A stretch of 64,000 nt of DNA, from positions 2,480,001 to 2,544,000 of the forward strand of contig NZ_CP083666.1 of assembly GCF_020097835.1 (NCBI RefSeq), read 5' to 3'. The DNA comes from Haloprofundus halobius. Lineage in GTDB: Archaea > Halobacteriota > Halobacteria > Halobacteriales > Haloferacaceae. Under the pieces are notes generated by a model. That model ran no database searches. It was given only the letters and a program-made list of their open reading frames with translations, and had not been told where the DNA came from. The translations under genes and the position numbers were made by a program. The stretch's first letter is position 1. Each line of letters opens with the position of its first letter. This document shows, piece by piece, positions 8,779-17,355 of the stretch.

Positions 8779-10050
8779 GTGACGGTCATCGGCCTCGACG
8801 ACACCGACTCCCGCGAGCAGGGGATGTGCACCACGTACGCGGCGACGCTCGTCGCCGACGCGATCCGGAAGGCGGGGTGGCGCGTCGAGCGGCGACTCCT
8901 CGTGCGACTCAATCCGGCCGTGAAGCACAAGACCCGAGGAAACGCCGCGTTAGCGCTTCACACTAATGCCCCACCCGAGGCAGCGATGGACCTCGCCTCG
9001 TCGGTCGTCGACCGCCTCGCCGTCAGCGACGACCCGCGGACGAGTCCGGGCGTCGTCGTCGCCGACGGCGACCCAGCGACAGTGCCCGGGTCGATTCGGC
9101 GATTTGCCCGCGAGGGCGTCCGCGACTTTCACACGACCGACCGCGCCGTCGAACTGGCCGAGTCGGCGGGGTACCGACACCGCGGGTGGTGCGGCGGCCG
9201 CGGCCGCATCGGCGCGCTCGCGGCCGTCGGCGCGTGGGCCGCGTTCGACGAGTGGACGTACGAGCACATTTCGTACCGTGAGTTCGACCGCTGCGGCACC
9301 CCCCGAAACGTCGACGACGACTCGGTGTTCGCGGCCGCGGAAGCCGCCTATCCGGACGCCTGGGACACCGTCGACACCGAGGAGGACCAGGCCGTCTGCG
9401 TGCCGAACGCCCCTGGGCCGATTCTCTACGGTATCCGCGGCGACGACGCCGACGCCGTTCGACGTGTCGCCGAGGGCATCGAGAGCGAATCGACCGAGCG
9501 GACGGCGCTGTTTCTGACGAATCAGGGAACCGACGCCCACCTTCGGACGGGAGCGCTCGACGCCGTCGAAGATGGACGGGCCTACCGCCTCGACGGTCGG
9601 GTGTACGACGCGCCTGAGACGCGTACGGGGGGTCACGTGTTCGTGACGCTCGCCGACGGGCGTGGCGGGACGCTCCCGTGCGTCGCCTTCGAGCCGACGA
9701 AGCGGTTCCGCGACCGGGTGCGAGCGCTCCGGTCGGGTGACCGCCTCACCGTCTGCGGCGAGGTGAGCGGGGGGACGCTGAAGTTGGAGAAGTTCGCCGT
9801 ACGGGAGCTAAACCGGGTCGAGGCGGTCGTTCCCGACTGTCCGGCGTGCGGGAGGCGGATGGAGAGCGCCGGGCGGAACCAGGGATATCGCTGTCGGGAC
9901 TGTCGGACGAGGAAACCCGGGAAAGTCGACCGGCACGTCGAGCGTGACCTCGAAGTAGGCTGGTACGAAGTGCCGCCGTGCGCGCGCCGCCACGTCGCAA
10001 AGCCGCTGGTCAGAGGCGGTTTCGACGGTCCGATTCATCCCGAGCGGTAA
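8779..10050 (+). CDS. tiaS: tRNA(Ile2) 2-agmatinylcytidine synthetase TiaS
   Basis: 423-residue enzyme that attaches agmatine to C34 of tRNA-Ile(CAU), making agmatidine so that AUA is read as isoleucine; essential in archaea. Seen: the N-terminal [19 protein letters not shown], the catalytic region with [20 protein letters not shown] (about 135-155), an OB-fold ([11 protein letters not shown]...) and a C-terminal zinc ribbon with CPACGRRM and [14 protein letters not shown] start at 8779 is chosen because the conserved N-terminus begins there. It is followed by a small DUF7511 gene after 131 bp. Confidence 0.95.
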   Translation: MTVIGLDDTDSREQGMCTTYAATLVADAIRKAGWRVERRLLVRLNPAVKHKTRGNAALALHTNAPPEAAMDLASSVVDRLAVSDDPRTSPGVVVADGDPATVPGSIRRFAREGVRDFHTTDRAVELAESAGYRHRGWCGGRGRIGALAAVGAWAAFDEWTYEHISYREFDRCGTPRNVDDDSVFAAAEAAYPDAWDTVDTEEDQAVCVPNAPGPILYGIRGDDADAVRRVAEGIESESTERTALFLTNQGTDAHLRTGALDAVEDGRAYRLDGRVYDAPETRTGGHVFVTLADGRGGTLPCVAFEPTKRFRDRVRALRSGDRLTVCGEVSGGTLKLEKFAVRELNRVEAVVPDCPACGRRMESAGRNQGYRCRDCRTRKPGKVDRHVERDLEVGWYEVPPCARRHVAKPLVRGGFDGPIHPER

Positions 10051-10181
10051 CGCGAGTCGAACCGGGAGGAAACGCCTAACGTCCGTTTCAGCGGATACAT
10101 CCGAGGTTTCGTCGTAGTAAATACAATCGTACAGTCGGTAGCGAGTCGATAGTAAAGACCGATGGTGTAGACGTAGTATCC

Positions 10182-10370
10182 GTGACAAACGAGTGGAAAA
10201 CCCCCTCTGACCTCTCGTGGCTGTTCGAGGTCGACCACGTCATCTCGCCCAGCAGTTTCGGTCCGGACCGGTGCACGCTGTTCCCGGCGGACGCGACGGA
10301 CGACGAACTGCTCACCACGTGGGTGTCCGCGGACGAGGGCGCGTACATCGCTCTCGACGAGATGCTCTGA
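10182..10370 (+). CDS. DUF7511 domain protein
   Basis: 62-residue soluble protein beginning with GTG. Its core (CTLFPADATDDELLTTWVSADEGAYIALDEM) matches a small haloarchaeal domain that I recognise as DUF7511: a PADA-type turn, a TTW pair and a terminal LDEM. The family has no known biochemical role; members occur singly or near signalling genes. An A/T-rich stretch at 10110-10160 could supply the promoter. Directly behind it lies a decayed gene on the opposite strand. Confidence 0.7.
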   Translation: MTNEWKTPSDLSWLFEVDHVISPSSFGPDRCTLFPADATDDELLTTWVSADEGAYIALDEML

Positions 10371-10590
10371 GCGGGTAGTGGGTCCGCACGAAGCGGTCGA
10401 TGCCCTTGAGTAGTTCGGCGTCCGCGCGACGAACAGTCCGGTATCCTTGGTGACTCGAAAGACGCCGTCTTCCAACCGTAACTCGACGAGACGAGCGAGC
10501 GCGTCGGGTCCAGCTCGGCCAGCGCCTCGGGGTCCGTTCAGTCGGGCGTCGACGACTCGTTCTCGATGTGAGAAGTGAATCCCTCGCTCA
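10371..10590 (-). pseudogene. decayed remnant of an unidentified archaeal gene
   Basis: Read on the minus strand, three reading-frame pieces join into one protein-like sequence: TDPEALAELDP (after an in-frame TGA at 10538-10540), then DALARLVELRLEDGVFRVTKDTGLFVARTPE, then LLKGIDRFVRTHYPL. Shifts of one base near 10506 and near 10416 restore continuity. The composition and amphipathic pattern look coding. No start or clean stop survives. I do not recognise the family; it lies downstream of, and in the same direction as, the threonine synthase-like gene. Confidence 0.5.
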
Positions 10591-10606
10591 CTCTCCCCGC
10601 GTGCCT

Positions 10607-11686
10607 CTACTGCTTCAATCCGCTCCCGGTGAGCGGGACGACCACGTCGTCGTCGCCGTCGAGGACGCCGCGTTCGCGGTACGCTCGGAGCGCGGCGGGC
10701 GCGACGGCGCAGGTCGGTTCGGTGTAGAACCCCGCGCGGTGGAGCGCGTCGAGTTCGTCGGCGACGGCCGACTCGCCGAGTGCGATGGCGTCGCCGTCGG
10801 TGTCGTCGATGGCGCGAAGAATCGCCTCGCGCTGTACCGGTTCTCGAATCTGGATACCGTCGGCGACGTCGTTGCTTTCGCCGAGTTCGTCGCCGTGTTG
10901 CTCCGCCGCAATCGGCGCGTACCCCGTCGCTTGCGCGCCGAGTAGCCGCGGCATCCGGTCGGTCCACCCGGCGTCGTAGAGGGCACGGAAACCGTAGTAG
11001 GCACCGAGAAACAGCGTTCCGTGACCGAGCGGCGTCACGACCGCGTCGGGTGCGTTCCAGTCGCGTTGGAGCGCCGTCTCGTAGGCGAACGTCGCCGTCC
11101 CAGCGAAGAACGCGGGGTTCCACGCGTGGCTGGCGTACCAGCCGTCGCCCGATTCGACCGCCGAGAGGCAAGCGTCGGTGACGTCCTGCCGCGACCCCTC
11201 GACGCGGACCGGCGTCGCCCCCGCGCGTTCGATGGCACGAAGCTTCGAGGCTTTCACCGACGCCGGGACGTAGATTTCGGCGTCGATACCCGCGCGGGCG
11301 GCGTAGGTGGCGATCGCCGCGCCCGCGTTGCCCGACGAGTCCTCGACGACGGTGTCGACGCCGAGTTCGGCCGCCCGCGAGAGCGTCGTCGTCGCGCCGC
11401 GGTCCTTGAAACTGCCCGTCGGAAAGACGTACTCTAACTTGAACTGCGCGTTCCATTCTTCTCCTTCGACGAGCGGCGTCATCCCCTCGCCGAGCGAGAC
11501 ACGACGGTCGACGGGCAAGAAGTCGGAGAACGACCAGAGACCGTCACGGGCGTCGAACGACGACGGGTCGGGTGCGGGGCCGTCGGGGAGCGGTCGCTCG
11601 GCGAACTCCAGCGGATGCCCGCACTCGCAGCGCCAGCGATTTTCGTAAGTTCGACCACAGTCAGGGCAGGAGAGGTGGGTCGGCAT
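10607..11686 (-). CDS. threonine synthase-like PLP-dependent enzyme
   Basis: 359-residue fold-type II PLP enzyme. An N-terminal zinc ribbon (CPDCGRTYENRWRCECG, residues 6-22) precedes the catalytic domain. SFKDRGATTTL holds the Schiff-base lysine and SSGNAGAAIA is the phosphate-binding loop. A C-terminal TGSGLKQ ends the protein. This layout is typical of archaeal threonine synthases, converting O-phosphohomoserine to threonine, but haloarchaea have several paralogs and some act on other substrates. No homoserine kinase gene is nearby, so the pathway role is not settled. Confidence 0.85.
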   Translation of the reverse strand: MPTHLSCPDCGRTYENRWRCECGHPLEFAERPLPDGPAPDPSSFDARDGLWSFSDFLPVDRRVSLGEGMTPLVEGEEWNAQFKLEYVFPTGSFKDRGATTTLSRAAELGVDTVVEDSSGNAGAAIATYAARAGIDAEIYVPASVKASKLRAIERAGATPVRVEGSRQDVTDACLSAVESGDGWYASHAWNPAFFAGTATFAYETALQRDWNAPDAVVTPLGHGTLFLGAYYGFRALYDAGWTDRMPRLLGAQATGYAPIAAEQHGDELGESNDVADGIQIREPVQREAILRAIDDTDGDAIALGESAVADELDALHRAGFYTEPTCAVAPAALRAYRERGVLDGDDDVVVPLTGSGLKQ

Positions 11687-12008
11687 ACAGCCGTAACGAA
11701 AGCCTACACACCAGTAACTGACGGTTTGAGCGGCGTAGGTAGGGTGTAGAGTTGAGTCCGAGCGTGAGTTAGACGAGTGGCCTGTAGAGTCGATGTATCA
11801 GGTCGGGTATGTGCAGGTGGCTCTCTCGAAACCGTCACTTAGTGATAGTTAGACAAGGCCGTGCTGAATACAGAGGGTGTATCTTTCACGGAGATTTCAT
11901 TTATCCGTTTCGTCTGCACTAAACTAAAGCTCAGTATCGAGCGCAAATCGATCGGGTTTCCCGTCCATTTCACCACGGGTTTATCCTACTCAAAGCCGAA
12001 TAACCCGC
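11687..12008. other. 322-bp intergenic region, possible insertion-sequence scar
   Basis: There is no gene of credible length. AT content is raised. The segment about 11838-11895, starting at cttagtgatagttagacaag, resembles by memory the flanking sequence of haloarchaeal IS5-type elements; no transposase fragment remains. The right end holds the promoter of the HTH_10 gene at 12009. Confidence 0.3.
11979..11986 (+). promoter_or_regulatory. TATA-like box of the HTH_10 gene
   Basis: gtttatcc lies 23-30 nt before the ATG at 12009, giving a leaderless transcript. Confidence 0.5.
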
Positions 12009-12674
12009 ATGAGTGTTATCGCGGAGTTTACCGTTGACGCGGACGATTTCGCGCTCCATCATGCTCTTACCACCGCGCCGGACATGATAGTCGAGATCGA
12101 GCGTGTGGTCGCCACGATGGAGGACCGGATTATGCCATACTTCTGGGTTAGCGGTGGCGACCAGTCAGTGTTCGAAACCGCATTCAACGAAGACTCGTCC
12201 GTCACGAACGTCCAGAAGGTTGATGAGATCGACGAAGCGGTTCTCTACCGGGCCGAGTGGACGGAAAACATCGAAACTATCGTCTACGCGTACATCAAAA
12301 TCGGCGCGACGATTCTACAGGCGACTGGTCGGGATGAATACTGGGAACTCCAGATGCGCTTCGACAACCGTGAGGAAGTCTCTCAGTTCCAAACGTACTG
12401 TACCGAACACGAGATCTCGTTCGAACTCTCCCAGATTTATCACCAAGAGGAACCGATGGCGAGCGCCCAATACGGATTAACGTCGAAACAGCGTCAGACG
12501 TTGGTAACCGCGCTCGAAGCCGGCTATTACGATATTCCACAAGCGACCACGATGACCGAGTTAGCGAGTAACGTTGGGATCTCTCAGTCAGCATTCTCGA
12601 AGCGGCTTCACCACGGCCACAAGAATCTCATCACGAACGCGCTGACCGTCAGTCATCCGGACGACGAATCGTAG
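12009..12674 (+). CDS. Bat-type HTH_10 transcriptional regulator, copy A
   Basis: 221-residue protein with an N-terminal bacterio-opsin-activator-type sensing region (residues 1-150; opening MSVIAEFTVDADDFALHHAL). A C-terminal HTH_10 domain (about 155-213) follows, with LTSKQRQTLVTALEAGYYDIPQATTMTELASNVGISQSAFSKRLHHG as its core pattern. There is no PAS or GAF domain, so the N-terminal region must sense the signal or mediate dimerisation. Its DNA is less GC-rich than its neighbours. Followed after 78 bp by a DUF7344 gene, an arrangement repeated at 17.8-18.9 kb by a paralogous pair. Confidence 0.88.
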   Translation: MSVIAEFTVDADDFALHHALTTAPDMIVEIERVVATMEDRIMPYFWVSGGDQSVFETAFNEDSSVTNVQKVDEIDEAVLYRAEWTENIETIVYAYIKIGATILQATGRDEYWELQMRFDNREEVSQFQTYCTEHEISFELSQIYHQEEPMASAQYGLTSKQRQTLVTALEAGYYDIPQATTMTELASNVGISQSAFSKRLHHGHKNLITNALTVSHPDDES

Positions 12675-12702
12675 AACCCGTTCTCCCGAGAGGATAAAGG
12701 AG

Positions 12703-12712
12703 TTATATATAT
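12703..12712 (+). promoter_or_regulatory. TATA box of the DUF7344 gene, with a leader hairpin
   Basis: ttatatatat is a strong TATA run 41-50 nt before the ATG at 12753, implying a leader of about 18 nt. A short inverted repeat cgctct-tccgg-agagcg follows at about 12721-12737 around the expected start site, so this gene can be expressed separately from the upstream HTH_10 gene. Confidence 0.5.
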
Positions 12713-12752
12713 CACCCGTCCGCTCTTCCGGAGAGCGAACATCCGTTTTGAT

Positions 12753-13091
12753 ATGAGCTCTCAATTTCAGAATCATTCAAACTGGCCACAAATTCTCTCG
12801 GCGCTTTCGGACCAACAGTGTCGTCGTCTCCTCGGCTATCTCCACGAGAAGGACGGCGACATCGTGTCGCTCGGTGAGCTCACAGAGTATCTCGCCGGCG
12901 GCGAAGCCGACTCGATAGAAGAGTTCGGCACCGACAACGTAGCGATCTCGTTGCATCATATCCATCTCCCGAAACTGGCGAATATCGGCCTCGTCGAGTA
13001 CGACACGCGAAATCGGACGGTTCGGTATCGGGGCCACGAGGAGGTAGAACGTGCATTTGACTGTTTAGCACACGAAGAATGGGTGAGATAG
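12753..13091 (+). CDS. DUF7344 winged-helix-like protein, copy A
   Basis: 112 residues. The order of helices (LSDQQCRRLLGYLHEKDGDIVSLGELTEYL, then ISLHHIHLPKLANIGLVEYDTRNRTVRYRG) is that of a winged helix: two helices, a recognition helix with HHIHLPKL, and a beta hairpin wing. The family is confined to haloarchaea and presumed DNA-binding, with no known targets. It follows the HTH_10 regulator and has a paralog at 18534-18911 in an identical setting. Confidence 0.82.
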   Translation: MSSQFQNHSNWPQILSALSDQQCRRLLGYLHEKDGDIVSLGELTEYLAGGEADSIEEFGTDNVAISLHHIHLPKLANIGLVEYDTRNRTVRYRGHEEVERAFDCLAHEEWVR

Positions 13092-13456
13092 TCAAAGGGG
13101 CGCTCGGACGACGTTTGAACTGGGGTGTCGTCTATCCGGCGAACAGACGCTCTATACTTGAAAATTTGGCTCGTTCGATCCAAGTGCCAAGCCAATGACC
13201 GATCTGCGCGATCTATTCAGCACGTGGTTTCTGTCACGATTTGATGGTTTAATAGAGCCAAGCAGGTCGACCGCGAGCGACCGGAGGGAGCGAACGGGCC
13301 GAGGAACCCTCGAAGGCGCGTCAGCGCCTGAGGGGGTGACGCTGTGCTTTTGGTCCGAGAGCAGACGCTTCGCGTCTGCTAAGCCTTCGCGGTGAAACCG
13401 CGAAGACAGCTTTTGCCGAGGGCCGCTGAAGGCGGCCCGCAGCGCAAAAGGTGCAG
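13092..13456. repeat. gene-free stretch with four perfect stem-loops
   Basis: No credible gene. The right half contains four stem-loops: 13307-13334 (ccctc...gaggg), 13360-13380 (agcagacgc-ttc-gcgtctgct), 13385-13405 (cttcgcggt-gaa-accgcgaag with one base offset) and 13420-13438 (gggccgc...gcggccc). Outer gcttttgc and gcgcaaaag arms enclose the last. They sit at the convergent end of the desuccinylase-like gene and may terminate transcripts from both sides. Confidence 0.65.
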
Positions 13457-14413
13457 CTAGACCGAGTCGATATCCACACCGACAGAACAGACGTACTCGC
13501 CGGTCGCGACCTGCGGCAGCCGCCGGGACCGCCAGAAGATGCCCGCGTTGTCGGCGGTAACTCGGCCCTTCAGCTGGCCGAACACGTCCGTCACCTCGAA
13601 CAGCGTCTCCCCGGCCGAGACGCGGTCGCCGAGGTCACACTGGAAGTCGACGAGGCCGCCGGCGGGCGACCCGTACTGGTCGAAGCCGCTGGCGCGGGTC
13701 TGCGGTTCGCGGTTCACATTTCCGTCGAGGAAGCCGTAGTCGTGGAGGACGTTGAACACGCCGCGAACGCCGAGGCGGATGCTCTCGTCGTCCCAGCCGA
13801 CGCAGCCGCCCAGTTCGGGGTCGATAGTGGGGATACCCTCGTCGGGACCCGCGCGGGCGAGTTGGCCGTCCGGCCCTTTCTGGTCGAGAATGTAGCCGCA
13901 GCCGAACGTCTTTGCCAGTTCGAGACACTCGCGGTGGAGGCGATGGCGTGGGCCGCAGCGGACGCGGACCTCGTTTATCATCCGACTGGTCGATCCCTGG
14001 TGGAGGTCGAGGATGAGGTCCGCACGCGTCGCCGCCTCGAACGTCGTCGCCGCGATGCGCTCCGAAGCGGTGCCGTTCTCGTCGCCGGGGTACGTCCGGT
14101 TCATCTTCGTGTCGTCGATGGGGTTGCGGTGTTTGGCGACCTGGAAGGCGTAGTAGTTGACGATGCCGACGACGAGGACCGTCCCCGAGAGGTTCGTCGG
14201 ATCGATTTGGGGAATCGCTCGCTGGACGACACCGACACCGTTGAGTTCGTCGCCGTCGCTCGCTGCCTGGATATAGAGCGTCTTGCCGTCGCGAGCGCCG
14301 TTTATCACCGCCACCGGTAGTCCCACCGAACTCCCGTCGCGAGATTCGCCGACTTCGAGTCGACCCGTGGCGAACTCACCGGGGGCCGCGCTCGCAGTTC
14401 CGAGCGTCGTCAT
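13457..14413 (-). CDS. succinylglutamate desuccinylase/aspartoacylase family protein
   Basis: 318-residue M14-like metallo-hydrolase fold. Expected features: NRTYPGDENGT for carboxylate binding, LDLHQGS with a zinc-ligand His, and a C-terminal beta-rich lid. The first zinc motif, usually HGdE, here reads SDGDELNG near residue 52, so the usual His ligand is replaced by Asp. The protein may bind metal differently or act on another amide. Haloarchaea carry several such paralogs; the substrate is unknown. The gene is divergent from the DUF7504 gene, with 136 bp between starts. Confidence 0.82.
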   Translation of the reverse strand: MTTLGTASAAPGEFATGRLEVGESRDGSSVGLPVAVINGARDGKTLYIQAASDGDELNGVGVVQRAIPQIDPTNLSGTVLVVGIVNYYAFQVAKHRNPIDDTKMNRTYPGDENGTASERIAATTFEAATRADLILDLHQGSTSRMINEVRVRCGPRHRLHRECLELAKTFGCGYILDQKGPDGQLARAGPDEGIPTIDPELGGCVGWDDESIRLGVRGVFNVLHDYGFLDGNVNREPQTRASGFDQYGSPAGGLVDFQCDLGDRVSAGETLFEVTDVFGQLKGRVTADNAGIFWRSRRLPQVATGEYVCSVGVDIDSV

Positions 14414-14516
14414 TGGTCGATTGACGGACGCACCTCTCTTTAGGGGTTCGGTCCCCGCAGGCGAAACGACGCTCTCGGGGCGACTGCGGCGAACAGCGCA
14501 CCCATTGATTCCAAAA

Positions 14517-14526
14517 CTTTATCATA
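14517..14526 (+). promoter_or_regulatory. TATA-like box of the DUF7504-CHAT operon
   Basis: ctttatcata lies 24-33 nt before the ATG at 14550. It is the only AT-rich run in the divergent region and fits a leaderless transcript for the two-gene operon. Confidence 0.55.
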
Positions 14527-14549
14527 TACGTTATCCAACAGAACGGAAA

Positions 14550-15224
14550 ATGCGTGTCGAGGGTCGAAGTCGTGGGGAGGAGCCGGTAGACCCCCTTCGC
14601 GGGGAGTTGATGCGCTTGAAAGAGCGAGGCTGCAACCTGCTCGTCACCGGTGCGGTGTCCGAACCGGTGACGGCGCGAGCGACCCAACGGCTGCTCGGCT
14701 CACCGGTCGAAGAGCGAAAACGACTGGTCACGCTCACCGACACGCCGACGAGAGATGTCGACTCCCGACTTCCGATCGGCGTCTCCGCCGACGACACGGG
14801 CGTCAGAGTCGTCGAGCGACGACGCATCGAGCGGTCTGCCGCCGAGGCCGCCGGCCGAGAGAGCGCCTCCGACACCGGACTCAGGTGTCTCGAAGGCGAG
14901 ATTTCGCGCGCTGTCGCCTCGCTCGACGGCGGTCACGGGTTCAGTCCGGGCGAGCTCCGTCTCTCACTCGATTCCATCGGTCCCCTGGTGGAGGTGTACA
15001 CCGTGTCTCGGGTCCGCGAGTTCCTCAGACGCGTCTGCGACACCGTCGAAGATAGCAACGGGATGGGCCACTATCACCTGCCGCTCTCGGACGATAGCCG
15101 ACGGGTTCGCGAGTTCGAGGGCGTGTTCGACGCCCGCATCGAGCTTCGACAGCGCGAGCCGTTCGGGCCGGAACAGCGGTGGCACGTGCCGGGCTACGGC
15201 ACCACGGGGTGGATACAGATATGA
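14550..15224 (+). CDS. DUF7504 family protein, KaiC-like without P-loop
   Basis: 224-residue soluble protein. After an acidic start comes GCNLLVTGAVSEPVTARATQRLLGS (about 23-47), where a KaiC/RecA-like domain would have its Walker A loop, but no GxxxxGKS/T is present. Then come a VTLTD strand and a second sheet-forming half ending GFDARIELRQREP-like strands (here VFDARIELRQ). I recognise the haloarchaeal DUF7504 family, which looks like a degenerate KaiC relative with no known biochemistry. It starts the operon; the CHAT protease GTG lies 10 bp after its stop, so the two are almost certainly co-transcribed. Confidence 0.8.
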   Translation: MRVEGRSRGEEPVDPLRGELMRLKERGCNLLVTGAVSEPVTARATQRLLGSPVEERKRLVTLTDTPTRDVDSRLPIGVSADDTGVRVVERRRIERSAAEAAGRESASDTGLRCLEGEISRAVASLDGGHGFSPGELRLSLDSIGPLVEVYTVSRVREFLRRVCDTVEDSNGMGHYHLPLSDDSRRVREFEGVFDARIELRQREPFGPEQRWHVPGYGTTGWIQI

Positions 15225-15234
15225 GGGGGTTCGC

Positions 15235-17355
15235 GTGACCACGCTGTACCACGAGGAGTTGGCGAACCGCGAGGGCATCCGTCTCGTCGACAGCATCGAG
15301 AACGCACAGTTCGAGTTGTACACCCCCGAACCGGTCACGGCCACGGAGGCGAGTTCGTCGGCGTTCTACTTTCCGGTCGATTTCGCGGTCGAACTGCGCA
15401 CGTCGTCGCTGAAACTGCCGAAACTGACCGGCGCTATCGTCCGGACGCAGGACGGCCGAACGGTCACGCAGTCGATGAACCGCCAAGGCGTCTCCCTCGA
15501 CGACGACGCGTACGACATCGAGGTGACGACGGCACCGATGAAACTGTTCGTCGTCGTCGACGCCGCCGCCTCGATACGCTACGGCGAGCGGAGCACGACG
15601 TTCGAGTTCGACGGGCCGACGCGCGTCCACGTCGGCGCGCGGTCGTTCCACGAGCAACCCGCGGGAACCGTCGTGACCCCCGACGACCCGGAGGCGGCGA
15701 TGCGCGCCGTCTCGCTTCTCGGCTCGGCGCTGAAGACGACGACGCCCGAGCGGTCGTTCCCGACGCTCCGCGGGCACCCGCCGCTCGTCGAACGCGGCGA
15801 GACGTTCGACGCGCCCGACCACTTGCAACCGCCGGAGACGGGCGTGACGCTCGTGCTCCCGCCCGAACGCTCGGCGGTGTACGCCAGCGCGCCGCTGGCG
15901 TACTACCTCGGTGCGACGGTCGTTCCGGGCGCGGAGGCGCGCCTCGAACTCGCCGGACGGACGTTCCCGTTCGCCGACGGCGGCGACGTAGAGCGGGGGT
16001 TGGGCCGAACGCTTCGACAGGTGTTCTTCCTCGACTGCCTCACGCGCACCGAGGGGTACTATCCGGTCGACCTCCACGAGCGACACGCCGTCGAAGCGGC
16101 GTTCGACGCGGAGTTCGCGGCGCTGTACGACCTGCCGCTCGACGAGCAACTCGCCGAGTATCTCGCGATCCCGTACGGCGACATCGAACCGCACCTGCCG
16201 GCGTGGAACCTCACGACCGACGTTCGGCCGACCGCCGAGAACGTCGAGATGCTCCCGTTCGTCGCCAACGATCTCTCGCTGGTCCGCTGTCCGGACCGAC
16301 TGTCGCTCACGCCGCCGGACCCCGAACCGAAGGCGGTGACGGATTTCTTCCGGCGAACCGCCCCGGCGTCCGCGACAGCCGAGACGTTCGTCCGCGGTGC
16401 GTCCGACACCGGAGAGACCGCGGAGACCGAGGAGATCGTTCACCCGCGACCCGCCGAGACCGTCGAACACGCGTGGGTCGGCGAGGGGTTCCCGCTGGGC
16501 GCGAGCAAGGCGACGGCGGCGTCGTATCGCCGCCGCCTCGAACGCGACGTCGCCGACCGGACGAGCATCGACATCACGGTCGTCTGCAACGACGAACAGA
16601 TGCGCGAGGAGGGTGTCGTCGCCGAACTGTACGGACTCCGTGACCTGCTGCAGTTCGAGATAGACATCCGATACGACCTGGCCTGCGAGGAACTGGCCGA
16701 CCTGTTCTCGCGGCCGACGAACTTCCTGCACTACGTCGGTCACGTCGACCACCGCGGCATGCAGTGTACCCACGGCTTCCTCGACGCGACGGAACTCGAC
16801 GACGTGGCCGTCGAGTCGTTCCTGCTCAACGCCTGTAGTTCGTACAAGCAGGGCGAGGCGCTCGTCGAACGGGGAAGCTACGGCGGCGTCGTGACGCTTG
16901 CGGACGTGGCGAACACGACGGCGACGAAACTGGGGCGGACGCTCGCACGGCTGCTGAACTGCGGCTTTACGCTCCGGTCGGCGTTGACCATCGCACAGCG
17001 CGAAGTGTTTACCGGGAATCGGTACATCGTCCTCGGCGACGGCGGGTTGTCGCTGTGTCAGAACGAAAGCGGAGTTCCGGGTGTTTTAGAAATCGAGCCT
17101 AGGGAAGAGGGCATCTTCGAGATCGAACTGGAATACTATCCAGTAAAATCCTACGACCTCGGGAGCCTGGTCAAACCGCTCTTAGATGTTGTAGACAGAC
17201 ACCACCTGGCGACGGGAACGGTCGGGAAATTCGAGATAGGTGCGAAAGAACTGAAGGAGTTCCTCGAATTAGAAAGGGCACCTGTGAAAATGGACGGTTC
17301 GCTCCATTGGAGCGATGAGCTTAGCGCTGAGTTTTCGAGTCGTCCCGGTCTGTGA
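15235..17355 (+). CDS. CHAT-domain caspase-like protease
   Basis: 706 residues, GTG start 10 bp after the DUF7504 stop. Residues about 1-350 are beta-rich with no recognised domain. A CHAT (caspase-like, clan CD) peptidase domain covers about 455-600. The His motif FLHYVGHVDHRG contains His503. The Cys motif LLNACSSYKQG contains Cys534. They are followed by GSYGGVVTLADVANTTATKLG and CGFTLRSALTIAQREVF, the usual CHAT helices. The catalytic dyad is intact. From about residue 617 (base 17085) codon use changes sharply (TTA, AGG, AGA, GTA, CCA appear), indicating a C-terminal tail of different origin. CHAT proteases elsewhere act in programmed death, gasdermin cleavage or signalling; the substrate here is unknown. 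Confidence 0.85.
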   Translation: MTTLYHEELANREGIRLVDSIENAQFELYTPEPVTATEASSSAFYFPVDFAVELRTSSLKLPKLTGAIVRTQDGRTVTQSMNRQGVSLDDDAYDIEVTTAPMKLFVVVDAAASIRYGERSTTFEFDGPTRVHVGARSFHEQPAGTVVTPDDPEAAMRAVSLLGSALKTTTPERSFPTLRGHPPLVERGETFDAPDHLQPPETGVTLVLPPERSAVYASAPLAYYLGATVVPGAEARLELAGRTFPFADGGDVERGLGRTLRQVFFLDCLTRTEGYYPVDLHERHAVEAAFDAEFAALYDLPLDEQLAEYLAIPYGDIEPHLPAWNLTTDVRPTAENVEMLPFVANDLSLVRCPDRLSLTPPDPEPKAVTDFFRRTAPASATAETFVRGASDTGETAETEEIVHPRPAETVEHAWVGEGFPLGASKATAASYRRRLERDVADRTSIDITVVCNDEQMREEGVVAELYGLRDLLQFEIDIRYDLACEELADLFSRPTNFLHYVGHVDHRGMQCTHGFLDATELDDVAVESFLLNACSSYKQGEALVERGSYGGVVTLADVANTTATKLGRTLARLLNCGFTLRSALTIAQREVFTGNRYIVLGDGGLSLCQNESGVPGVLEIEPREEGIFEIELEYYPVKSYDLGSLVKPLLDVVDRHHLATGTVGKFEIGAKELKEFLELERAPVKMDGSLHWSDELSAEFSSRPGL

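Noticed and set aside
13195-13395. 66-codon open frame before the hairpin cluster
   Set aside because: Runs into the stem-loops, has no hydrophobic or domain pattern, and its Arg/Ser-rich end is typical of chance frames in GC-rich DNA.
14550-15224. Active KaiC-type ATPase
   Set aside because: No Walker A GxxxxGKS/T or clear Walker B motif at the expected place, so ATP hydrolysis is not claimed.
15025-16773. 582-codon frame opposite the CHAT gene
   Set aside because: Antisense shadow of the real coding frame; very Arg-rich and basic, unlike haloarchaeal proteins.
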